Source: Caldilineaceae bacterium bin34 | GTDB taxonomy: Bacteria > Chloroflexota > Anaerolineae > Caldilineales > Caldilineaceae | Length of the DNA: 64,000 bases | Direction: 5' to 3' | NCBI GenBank assembly: GCA_002238555.1 | Contig: MPMO01000014.1 | Location: 22,327 to 86,326, forward strand | Part shown: positions 9,903-18,327 of the stretch, piece after piece | How positions within the stretch are numbered: position 1 is the stretch's first letter | Layout of the letters: the number at the start of each line of letters is the position of its first letter | The notes under the pieces: model-generated | The model's input: the letters and a program-made list of their open reading frames with translations, nothing else | Told to the model about the DNA's origin: nothing | Databases searched by the model: none | Translations under genes and position numbers: made by a program

Positions 9903-10310
9903 GCCGACATCCGTTGGCGCGGATCAGGGGGCCGGCCATTCCGTGCCTCGACCCCAACTCAATGGGCCATGCAAGGATATGAACCGGCTCGCGGGGATGG
10001 ATTGATTCTATACCAGCAACGTTCTGCTGCGGGGTGTCCACACTGTTGCGACGGCCCGGCTCCGGATTTGGCGCAGGACGGGCTCAGCACGCCCATAGGA
10101 CTCGAAATCGATGTCTCCACCGATGGGGACTGTCCGAAGTCCTGTTGGGAACCCCAACCCCTTGTTGGGGGCCCGCAGATACCGAAGGTACCGGCCAGAA
10201 AGCGCATCGCCCGATCCGGGCCTTGTCGACCAAACCTGCAACCGTCATGCCATGCCTGTAGTCGCTCAACGACATGGTGACCGGAGCGGTTGCGGTTCAG
10301 TTCAACCCGA
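9903..10310. other. Intergenic region upstream of the peptide-transporter operon
   Basis: No coding frame with plausible composition is seen. On the minus strand a TGGTATAGAAT sequence (around 10007-10017) looks like an extended -10 element and could serve the transporter operon, although no good -35 is at the right distance. A 7-bp perfect hairpin (CCCCAAC at 10152-10158 with GTTGGGG at 10164-10170) is present but has no T-run on either strand, so it is not a standard terminator. Confidence 0.4.
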
Positions 10311-10985
10311 TCAGGAATCACGGTGTCGCAGTTGTGCTTCCAACTCCCGGACTCTTGCTTCAAGAGTGGTTCGTGCTTCATGCTCGGCCCTGAGTGCGGC
10401 TTCAGCTTCATCGGCACGAACCTCGGCTTGGTCGGCGCGGGTCACCTGATCATCGTAGGTGGCAATGTGCCGACCCGTCTCCGGGTCATACCACTTCAAC
10501 TGACCGTGCACCCAGCGAAGGTCCAGGTTCAGAACCGTACTGTGACCCTGCAGGATGTCCGTCGCCAACGCCTCAATGGCAATCGGTTGATAGACCCCAT
10601 CCACCAGACGATCCCCGGTCAGGCGCGTGCCATGGCTCAAGCCCGTCTCGTCGAAGCGCCAGTACTCGGGGATGCCCAGAGCCGCGTAGTCGTCCCGCAT
10701 CTCCTCCACGTCCACCCGTCCTGTGGACGGCGAGCCAATTTCCAGCACGAAGTCGGGCGGCTTGCCCTGCTCCGAAATGACATAGCCGTTGCGCCGGTGG
10801 TAGGCCTCCGGGTCCACGTCGAAGGCGATCGGCATGTCGGGATACCGAATCCCCGTCATGTCGCCGGGCGGGAAGGGGGCAAGGTACAGGTCGCCCCCCA
10901 ACAGGGTGGTGGCGGGACTGCCGAAGTGCTTGGCCAGATGGAGTGCGCCGCCGTTGGTGGTCAGGTGTTGGAAGTTGGCCGTCAA
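10311..10985 (-). CDS. Uma2-family (DUF820) putative endonuclease with interrupted N-terminus
   Basis: 224 aa from a TTG at 10985. The PD-(D/E)XK-type core is visible: RYPDMPIAFDV, PDFVLEIGSPST, YAALGIPEYWRFD. The C-terminal 45 residues form a charged coiled coil (ADQAEVRADEAEAALRAEHE). Uma2 proteins are very common in Chloroflexota and Cyanobacteria; the nuclease function is inferred from fold. The frame continues upstream without shift for 29 more codons to an ATG at 11072 that has an AAGG-type ribosome-binding site. The residues in between (ELQPPVLLPLPDPP...DPDEL) look like a natural Uma2 N-terminus. However, codon 5 of that longer frame is TAG (11058-11060). The gene is therefore either translated from the TTG, or a recent nonsense pseudogene, or affected by a sequence error. 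Confidence 0.85.
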   Translation of the reverse strand: MTANFQHLTTNGGALHLAKHFGSPATTLLGGDLYLAPFPPGDMTGIRYPDMPIAFDVDPEAYHRRNGYVISEQGKPPDFVLEIGSPSTGRVDVEEMRDDYAALGIPEYWRFDETGLSHGTRLTGDRLVDGVYQPIAIEALATDILQGHSTVLNLDLRWVHGQLKWYDPETGRHIATYDDQVTRADQAEVRADEAEAALRAEHEARTTLEARVRELEAQLRHRDS

Positions 10986-11272
10986 CTCGTCGGGATCACG
11001 TCGGGGCGGATCCGGGAGCGGCAGCAGGACCGGAGGCTGAAGTTCCGCGACAGTGAACTACGAAACGGTCATATCGCACCTTGTGGGTTCAGCATGCGCA
11101 CAGGGCTGCGATGGCAGCAGTTCGACTGGGATGGAGATTCCGGCATCCTCGGAATGCATACGCGATCCGGCCAAGGTGCGGGAAGACCATCGGCCCGGCG
11201 GCCACACGGATCCGGATCGAGCAACCGGCAACGGCATCGGTGATCACCTGCTCTTCATTGCCCTTGGGGAAT

Positions 11273-12643
11273 TCACAGGATTTGTCTCAGGTGTTTCAGC
11301 TGGGCCCGTTGGGCGCGTTCACTGGTGCCGCCCTCCACATCGCGCGACTCAAGGCTGGCTTCAAAATCCAGAAGCCCGGCGCTGCCGCCGGCCAAGGCCG
11401 GATGCAGCGCCTCCCAGTCTGCGGCGTTCAACTCGGCGAGCGCCAGCCCTCGGGTTTCGGCCAGACGGACCGCCGCACCGGCCACATGATGGGCTTGGCG
11501 AAACGGGACCCCCTGCCGCACCAGGTGCTCGGCCACGTCGGTTGCCAGCATGAAATCGTCCATAACGGCTGCCGTGCGCTCCGGACGGCATTCCATGGTG
11601 GCAATGGCCCCGGCCGCAATCTCCAGGGCACCGTGCCAGGTGGCCACCGTGTCGAACAGGGGTTCCTTGTCCTCCTGCAGATCGCGGTTGTAGGCCCGCG
11701 GCAGACCCTTCAGGGTCATGAGCAGACCGGTCAGCGACCCGGCGACCCGGCCGGACTTGCCCCGGATCAATTCAAAGCTGTCCGGGTTCTTCTTTTGCGG
11801 CATCAAGCTGCTGCCGGTGCTGTAGGCGTCGGCCAGTTGGAGGAAGCCGAAGGGCTGGGAGGAGTGGATAACGACGTCTTCGGCCAACTGGCTCAGGTGG
11901 ACCATGGACAGGGACGCCGCAAACAGGAACTCGGCCGCGAAGTCCCGGTCGCTGACCGCGTCGACACTGTTGGCGGAGACCCCCTCGAACCCGAGAGCCG
12001 CGGCCAGCACCTCCCGATCGATCGCAAACGGGTTGCCGGCCAGGGCCCCGCTGCCCAGCGGCAACACGTTCACGCGGGCGCGGACCTGGCCCAGCCGTTC
12101 CAGGTCCCGCACGAGCGGCCAGGCGTGGGAGAGCAGCCAGTGGCTGAAGCGAATGGGCTGGGCCGTCTGCAGGTGGGTGAACCCCGGCATGGCCACGTCC
12201 ACATGCTCCTCGGCGCGGTCGGCCATCACCCCGGCCAGTTGGCGCAGGTCGTTCCGCAGCGCGTCGATTGCTCCCCGCAGCCAGAGACGCAGATCGGTGG
12301 CCACCTGATCGTTGCGGCTACGACCCGTGTGGAGCTTGCCGGCCACGGTTCCCACCAGTTCCCCCAGCCGCCGTTCGTTGGCCGTGTGGATGTCCTCATC
12401 GCTTGGCTGCAACTCGAACGTGTCCGCCTCCCACTCCGCGGCCACGCGGTCCAGACCGGCCTGCAGTTCGGACACCTCCTCGGTGGTAAGCAGGCCGGCT
12501 CCGCCCAGGGCGGCGGCATAGGCCTGGCTGCCCTGAATGTCCACCCGCCACAGGCGTCGGTCGAATGCAATCGAATCACTGAAGGCGGCCATGGCCGGAA
12601 CCACGCCACTCTCGAAGCGGCCGCCCCACAATTTGTTGTTCAC
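11273..12643 (-). CDS. argH: Argininosuccinate lyase
   Basis: 456 aa, standard family length. The enzyme cleaves argininosuccinate to arginine and fumarate, the last step of arginine synthesis, as a cytoplasmic homotetramer. Visible motifs: N-terminal KLWGGRFE; HTGRSRNDQVATDLRLW at 105-121; TH at 157-158 with the general acid/base histidine; and the fumarase/lyase signature GSSLMPQKKNP at 277-287 containing the catalytic serine loop. No other arg gene is adjacent. It is a single-gene unit on the minus strand, divergent from the DUF1992 gene at 12744. Confidence 0.98.
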   Translation of the reverse strand: MNNKLWGGRFESGVVPAMAAFSDSIAFDRRLWRVDIQGSQAYAAALGGAGLLTTEEVSELQAGLDRVAAEWEADTFELQPSDEDIHTANERRLGELVGTVAGKLHTGRSRNDQVATDLRLWLRGAIDALRNDLRQLAGVMADRAEEHVDVAMPGFTHLQTAQPIRFSHWLLSHAWPLVRDLERLGQVRARVNVLPLGSGALAGNPFAIDREVLAAALGFEGVSANSVDAVSDRDFAAEFLFAASLSMVHLSQLAEDVVIHSSQPFGFLQLADAYSTGSSLMPQKKNPDSFELIRGKSGRVAGSLTGLLMTLKGLPRAYNRDLQEDKEPLFDTVATWHGALEIAAGAIATMECRPERTAAVMDDFMLATDVAEHLVRQGVPFRQAHHVAGAAVRLAETRGLALAELNAADWEALHPALAGGSAGLLDFEASLESRDVEGGTSERAQRAQLKHLRQIL

Positions 12644-12743
12644 GGCATCACGCGGGTTGCTGCAAGGAATGTCGACACAAGCCCCGGCCGGGCCGGGCCC
12701 AATTCATAATGGTGACAGAGCATTCTTTGGAACATCAACGGAC

Positions 12744-13247
12744 ATGCCCGAGTCCTCCCGACCCAAATCCCCCGGAACACACAGACGCGGCAAGCGGCTC
12801 GCCAATCCCGACGAACGGGAGAGGCTGATTGACCGCCAGTTGGCCGAGGCAGTCAACTCGCCCGACTGGCGCAACCTGAAGGGCAAGGGCCGCAGGCTGG
12901 ACCTCGACCCGCCTCCCGGCGTACCGCCCGACATGGTCATGGCCAACAAGATCATGGAGGATGCCAATGTGCAGCCAAGCTGGCTTGAGGACCGCACCGC
13001 CCTGCTGGCGAAAATCGAGGCCCGGCGGGAGCAGTGGCGACAGTGGTTCCGTCGCCTGGACCGCTCCCATGCCCATGCGGCACGGTTGCAGGAGGACTGG
13101 GCGGAACGGGTCCGCCGGGAGGTGGCGGACCTGAACCGGCAAATCCGGGACCTCAATCTGGCACTGCCCCTGTGGCGGCTGGAAGTGGTGCCGCTGCAAC
13201 CTGAGGACGAACTCGCGCAGGCATCCACTGCAACCGGCAAGGACTGA
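12744..13247 (+). CDS. DUF1992 (DnaJ-homologue-associated) family protein
   Basis: 167 aa, soluble, highly charged. The central part matches the DUF1992 pattern: ERLIDRQLAEAVNSPDWRNLKGKGRRLDLD, then PPDMVMANKIMEDANVQPSWLE (read as short blocks: GKG, LDLD, MANKIM, WLE). The domain is also found in the DNAJC28 group, but no J domain is present here and the molecular function is unknown. The ATG at 12744 is chosen because it immediately precedes the conserved charged N-terminus; the frame is open further upstream but overlaps the argH promoter region. The C-terminal half is probably helical. It converges on the aminotransferase with only 10 bp between stops. Confidence 0.85.
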   Translation: MPESSRPKSPGTHRRGKRLANPDERERLIDRQLAEAVNSPDWRNLKGKGRRLDLDPPPGVPPDMVMANKIMEDANVQPSWLEDRTALLAKIEARREQWRQWFRRLDRSHAHAARLQEDWAERVRREVADLNRQIRDLNLALPLWRLEVVPLQPEDELAQASTATGKD

Positions 13248-13257
13248 ACCCGCCTGC

Positions 13258-14466
13258 TCAACCGTGCCGGCGCATAAATCGGTGCAGGCGACGCAGGGCC
13301 TCCTCGATGTCCTCCATGGAGGCGGCGTAGCAGCAGCGGACATAACCGTCGCCGCCGGCTCCGAAGGCGCTGCCGGGAATCAGGGCCACCTGCTCCTCCA
13401 CCAGGAGCCTTTCGGCGAACTCCATGTCGTCCATGCCGGAGTTGACGATGCTGGGGAAGCAGTAGAACGCCCCCTGGGGCTCGAAGCAGGGCAGGCCCAG
13501 GCTGTTGAGGCCGTCGACAATGACCCGGCGCCGGGCGTCGTATTCGGCCCGCATGCGCAGGACATGCTCCTCGGCCTCGGGCAGCGTGACCGCGGCGATG
13601 GCGGCCTCCTGCGCCATGGTGGGTGCCGACATAATCAGATACTGGTGGATGCGCCGCATGGAGCCCAGGATGTCGGCCGGCCCCATGGCGAACCCGATGC
13701 GCCAGCCGGTCATGGCGTAGTCCTTGCTGAAACCGCCCAGGTGGATGGTGCGGTCCCGCATGCCGGGCAGGCCGGCAAACATGACGTGCCGGTGGCTGCC
13801 GTAGACCAGCCGATCGTAGATCTCGTCGGAAATCACCAGCAGGTCGTACCGCTCGGCCACCTCCGCAATGGCCAGCAGGTCCGCCTCGTCCAGGACCGCG
13901 CCGGTGGGATTGTTGGGATAGCTCAGCATCAGCACCTTGGTGCGCTCCGTGATCGCCTCCTCGATCTGCGCGGCCGTGACCTTGAACTGGTCCTCGACCC
14001 TGGTCGCGATGGGCACCGGCACGCCACCGGCCAGTTCGACGGCGGCCGTGAAGCTGACAAAGCACGGCTGGGGAACGATGACCTCGTCCCCGGGATCCAT
14101 CAGTGCGTCGAAGGCCAAGGCGGTTGCCTCGCTGACTCCGACCGTGATCAGCACCTCCCGGCGCGCATCGTATGCGGGGCAGTCGTAGAACGTCCGCAGA
14201 TGGGCCACAATGGCTTCCCGCAACTGCAGGATGCCGGAATTGTCCGTGTAGGCCGTGCTGCCGCGCCGCAGGGAGGCGACACCGGCCTCCAGGATGGGCT
14301 CCGGGGTGACGAAGTCCGGTTCGCCGATGCTGAGGCTGATGACATCGTCCAGCGTGTTGGCAATCTCGAAGAAGCGGCGAATGGGGGACGCCGGCAACGC
14401 CGCGGCCCGGGCGCTGATGCGTCCCGTACCGACGCGGCCGTTGAGCGTTGCGCTTTGGTGTTGCAT
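13258..14466 (-). CDS. PLP-dependent aminotransferase, class I/II
   Basis: 402 aa, fold type I aminotransferase of the aspartate/aromatic group. Key residues: SIGEPDF at 46-52, SYPNNPTG at 182-189 (Asn contacting PLP), ISDEIYD at 212-218 (Asp214 and Tyr217) and the Schiff-base Lys248 in GGFSKDYAMTGWRIG. A C-terminal RCCYAAS segment sits where the substrate-carboxylate arginine is expected. The substrate is not determinable. The start at 14466 is chosen because the residues before it are arginine-rich overlap with gatA's tail. It lies 41 bp downstream of gatA on the same strand, so it may be read from the same transcript. Confidence 0.93.
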   Translation of the reverse strand: MQHQSATLNGRVGTGRISARAAALPASPIRRFFEIANTLDDVISLSIGEPDFVTPEPILEAGVASLRRGSTAYTDNSGILQLREAIVAHLRTFYDCPAYDARREVLITVGVSEATALAFDALMDPGDEVIVPQPCFVSFTAAVELAGGVPVPIATRVEDQFKVTAAQIEEAITERTKVLMLSYPNNPTGAVLDEADLLAIAEVAERYDLLVISDEIYDRLVYGSHRHVMFAGLPGMRDRTIHLGGFSKDYAMTGWRIGFAMGPADILGSMRRIHQYLIMSAPTMAQEAAIAAVTLPEAEEHVLRMRAEYDARRRVIVDGLNSLGLPCFEPQGAFYCFPSIVNSGMDDMEFAERLLVEEQVALIPGSAFGAGGDGYVRCCYAASMEDIEEALRRLHRFMRRHG

Positions 14467-14507
14467 GAAGGACCCCGGTTTGTTCCGACTTCTGTCTCGG
14501 CTGTGAT

Positions 14508-15991
<1,484 letters not shown>

Positions 15992-15995
<4 letters not shown>

Positions 15996-16303
15996 GATCC
16001 GAAGAAGGACTTGACGCGGAAGAAGCCCCGGTCCTGCTCAGGCGCGTTGGCCAACGCCTCCTCCTGGGACAGACCCGGCGCCGGCTCATCCTCGCGGGCC
16101 ACGTTGGCCAGGGACAGGACATAGGGGGTGGGCGGCACATCGGCCGTGTTCACGGCCTGCAGTTTCTCGGCATGGGCCAGAACCTGTCCCAGCTGCCCGG
16201 CGAACCGCACCACTTCCTCGTCGGTCAGGTTCAGCCGGGCCAGATCGGCCACGGCGCGGACCGTGTCATGGTCCAGATGGGGGGATTTGTCGGAGGTGGT
16301 CAT
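15992..16303 (-). CDS. gatC: Asp/Glu-tRNA amidotransferase subunit C
   Basis: 103 aa small subunit that wraps around GatA-GatB and stabilises the complex. The pattern LDHDTVRAVADLARLNLTDEEV, VLAHAEKLQAVNTADV and the C-terminal APEQDRGFFRVKSFF are typical. The ATG at 16303 is chosen; an in-frame GTG at 16384 would add residues encoded by the hairpin array and is unlikely. Unusually, no clear Shine-Dalgarno sequence is present. The bases just before the start are a T-tract (16311-16318 in complement) plus GGCTCCG. Translational coupling to gatA comes from the ATGA overlap. Confidence 0.95.
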
Positions 16304-16310
16304 CGGAGCC

Positions 16311-16343
16311 AAAAAAAAGCACCGTGGCCTGGTCCCACAGTGC
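16311..16343 (-). terminator. Rho-independent terminator just upstream of gatC
   Basis: On the minus strand GCACTGTGG (16343-16335) pairs with CCACGGTGC (16327-16319), a 9-bp stem with one G-U wobble, followed at once by eight T residues (16318-16311). There is no minus-strand structural gene upstream for it to end; the next coding feature is the divergent gene at 16752. The terminator ends 7 bp before the gatC ATG. This position suggests transcription attenuation of gatCA rather than ordinary termination. Confidence 0.75.
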
Positions 16344-16389
16344 TTGGTTCGCTGCTGACTGCACCGTGGAACCTCGCTGTCCACAGTGC
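16311..16389 (-). promoter_or_regulatory. Duplicated-hairpin leader, putative gatCA attenuator
   Basis: The two arms of the terminator stem occur twice in tandem: arm 1 at 16389-16381, arm 2 at 16369-16361, arm 3 at 16343-16335 and arm 4 at 16327-16319 (arms 1 and 3 are identical, arms 2 and 4 are identical). Arms 1-2 and 3-4 can form two separate hairpins, the second being the terminator. Arms 2-3 (or 1-4) can pair instead and would prevent terminator formation. This mutually exclusive layout is the logic of an attenuator. The canonical T-box element was looked for and not found. What signal would be sensed is unknown. Confidence 0.5.
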
Positions 16390-16408
16390 GGGGGCTTAAA
16401 TCAAGGAG

Positions 16409-16504
16409 TCACCCGCCTGCGGACAGCTCGGCGGCTGCCGCGGCGGTACCGGATGGTAGCCGCCTGAGGGTTGGATTGCCGTACCAATAGTACTTGGTGT
16501 TCAT
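16409..16504 (-). CDS. Possible 31-residue leader peptide ahead of gatC
   Basis: A short frame (ATG at 16504, TGA at 16409-16411) encodes a small peptide beginning MNTKYYWYGNPTLRRLPSG and ending in an alanine-rich tail. It starts six bases after a TATACT -10-like element, so its mRNA would be leaderless. It stops 20 bp before the first arm of the duplicated hairpin array, the geometry expected of a leader peptide that controls attenuation by ribosome position. It has three Tyr and one Trp in a row-like cluster (YYWY) and two Asn codons. Existence as a translated peptide is inference. Confidence 0.3.
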   Translation of the reverse strand: MNTKYYWYGNPTLRRLPSGTAAAAAELSAGG

Positions 16505-16510
16505 ACCCAC

Positions 16511-16540
16511 AGTATAGGCCAAACCGGCACATGGTTCTAA
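16511..16540 (-). promoter_or_regulatory. Putative promoter for the gatCA leader
   Basis: On the minus strand TTAGAA (16540-16535) and TATACT (16516-16511) are separated by 18 bp. The -10 matches the sigma-70 consensus at five of six positions and the -35 only weakly. The predicted start site falls at or next to the ATG of the short leader frame. Confidence 0.4.
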
Positions 16541-16565
16541 AATCCGGACCACCGCGCGCGGCCCT

Positions 16566-16596
16566 CCCGGGTCCGCACATCGGACCCGGGCTTTTT
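16566..16596 (+). terminator. Rho-independent terminator, plus strand
   Basis: A perfect 10-bp stem, CCCGGGTCCG (16566-16575) with CGGACCCGGG (16581-16590), a 5-base loop and then C plus five T residues. It functions only on the plus strand. No plus-strand gene ends nearby (the closest ends at 13247), so it either stops an unannotated plus-strand RNA or sits in the leader of the lipoprotein gene at 16752. Confidence 0.7.
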
Positions 16597-16751
16597 GAGG
16601 CATGGCGACAGCATCCGCTGAAGGGAATTGTGCATCCAGCCCAAGAGGCATCATGCGATCTGCACAAGACCAACCGCACGCGCGACCACGGTTCGGCCGC
16701 ATCCGGACGCACCCTCCCACCCCGCTCCCATCTGCAAGCAAAGCACGGCTG

Positions 16752-18143
16752 ATGTTTCTCAGGATCCGCTCCCAAACGCGATACGCAATCCTCCTCCCGA
16801 CCTTGCTCATCGTGTTCGGCCTGACGTTGGCGGGATGCAACGGCAATCGCAACCAACCGCCGGAACCGACCCCGATACCGCCCACACCGGTGGCGGCGGA
16901 CTCCGAATCGGAACCAACTTCCACCCCAACCCCGGATGTGCCCCCGGAACCCACGGACACCCCCGTACCCCCACAGCCGACGAACACCCCGGCAGCCCCG
17001 GATCCGACGGCAACGGTCGCGCCACAGCCCACGGCCACACCGGTTCCCCTTCCCACCGCCACGCCCGAACCGCCGCCGGCGGCACCGGTCACCAACACCA
17101 CTTCGAACCTGCGCCGCGGCCCAGGGACGGATTTCCCCCTCGCCGGTCAGCTTCCGGCCGGCGCGCCGGTCCAGCCGGTTGCACGCAACAGCGACGGAAC
17201 CTGGCTGCAACTGGACTCGGGGGTCTGGATCTGGGCTCAACTGGTGGACCACATCCCGCCGGGTCTACCGGAGGCCGCGCTGCCACCTACGCCGATTCCA
17301 CCCACCGATACACCCGTTCCCCAAGCTCCGCCCACCAGCACTCCCACGCCCCAGGCTCCCGCGGAGCCACCCTCCACCGAAGACCCCTACCGGACCATGC
17401 TGGCGCAACTTCCGGTCGGGAGCCGTTCCCATTACGACACCTACGACAGGGACGAGTGGGACCATTGGATTGATGACGACCGCGACTGCGAGAACGCCCG
17501 GGCCGAGGTTCTGATTGCGGAGAGCCGGCAAGCCGTCACCTACCGTTCCAACGGCTGCACCGTCGACACGGGCCTTTGGGTGGGTCCCTGGGGCGGACGG
17601 ACGTTCACCCAGGCCAGCCAAGTGGACATCGATCACCACGTGCCGCTCTACAACGCCCACATCTCCGGCGGCCATGCCTGGAACGGCAGCCAGAAACGGG
17701 CCTATGCCAACGATCTGGCCCTGGCGTCGGCGCTGCAGGCCACGGAGAGCGGGGTCAACCGCACCAAGAGCGCCGACGCACCCGACGAGTGGAAACCTCC
17801 GGTACAGGCTTCCTGGTGCCGGTATGCCCAGGACTGGATCGAGGTCAAGCACAAGTACAGCCTGCTGGTGACCCAGGCCGAGAAATCCGCCCTGTCTTCC
17901 ATGCTGGACAACTGCACGGGCCAACCCTACGTGCCACCGGTCCAGCCAGTACAGCCGGCACAGGCAACTCCAACTCCCCCTGTCAGCGCGCCCCAGACCG
18001 GATTCCCTCCGCCGCGCAGGCAGGGCCGATACTGCAACGACTTCGACACCCGGGCCCAATACGAAGCGTTCTACGCCGGCAGGGAGAAGCCCGCCAGCCA
18101 TGATCGGGACAACGATGGCCGTTACTGCGAGGCGCTGAACTAG
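16752..18143 (+). CDS. Lipoprotein with SH3-like, HNH (DUF1524/GmrSD-type) and Excalibur domains
   Basis: 463 aa. Lipoprotein signal with lipobox LAGC (Cys29), then a Pro/Thr-rich linker (about 35-112), an SH3b-like domain (about 115-166, NLRRGPG...[14 protein letters not shown]) and a second Pro-rich linker. The HNH nuclease domain follows (about 212-390) with DIDHHVPL at 293-299 supplying the metal-binding His, AHISGG at 302-307 and [12 protein letters not shown] at 336-347. A third linker leads to a C-terminal Excalibur calcium-binding motif ([11 protein letters not shown]). It is likely an exported, cell-wall-associated DNA-degrading enzyme, used for nutrient DNA or as a surface barrier. 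The ATG at 16752 is chosen because it begins the signal sequence. Confidence 0.88.
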   Translation: MFLRIRSQTRYAILLPTLLIVFGLTLAGCNGNRNQPPEPTPIPPTPVAADSESEPTSTPTPDVPPEPTDTPVPPQPTNTPAAPDPTATVAPQPTATPVPLPTATPEPPPAAPVTNTTSNLRRGPGTDFPLAGQLPAGAPVQPVARNSDGTWLQLDSGVWIWAQLVDHIPPGLPEAALPPTPIPPTDTPVPQAPPTSTPTPQAPAEPPSTEDPYRTMLAQLPVGSRSHYDTYDRDEWDHWIDDDRDCENARAEVLIAESRQAVTYRSNGCTVDTGLWVGPWGGRTFTQASQVDIDHHVPLYNAHISGGHAWNGSQKRAYANDLALASALQATESGVNRTKSADAPDEWKPPVQASWCRYAQDWIEVKHKYSLLVTQAEKSALSSMLDNCTGQPYVPPVQPVQPAQATPTPPVSAPQTGFPPPRRQGRYCNDFDTRAQYEAFYAGREKPASHDRDNDGRYCEALN

Positions 18144-18149
18144 CCGAAG

Positions 18150-18179
18150 CGGCACCCGGGTGTGGTCGTCCGGGTGCCG
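18150..18179 (+). terminator. GC-rich hairpin after the HNH lipoprotein gene
   Basis: CGGCACCCGG (18150-18159) is perfectly complementary to CCGGGTGCCG (18170-18179) with a 10-base loop, 7 bp after the stop codon of the preceding gene. There is no T-run, so it would act, if at all, as a weak terminator or an mRNA 3' stabiliser. Confidence 0.4.
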
Positions 18180-18327
18180 GACCGGGCAACCTGAGCGCAA
18201 GCGGGTGCCCGCGTCAGGCATTCTGTACGGGGAAGGGCCAACCGCGGCCGGCGGCAATTTCAACGCACCGCCACTCGCTGGCCTGGACCTCGCCCAAGCC
18301 ACCAATCCCACCGGAAGCAACCGCACC

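Noticed and set aside
10152..10170. Terminator-like hairpin
   Set aside because: A 7-bp stem without any T-run on either strand.
11081..12709. Plus-strand ORF of 542 codons opposite argH
   Set aside because: argH has the family signature and full length; the antisense frame has no recognisable motif.
16311..16389. T-box riboswitch
   Set aside because: Looked for the AGGGTGGNACCGCG element and the specifier layout on the minus strand; neither is present, so only a generic attenuator is claimed.
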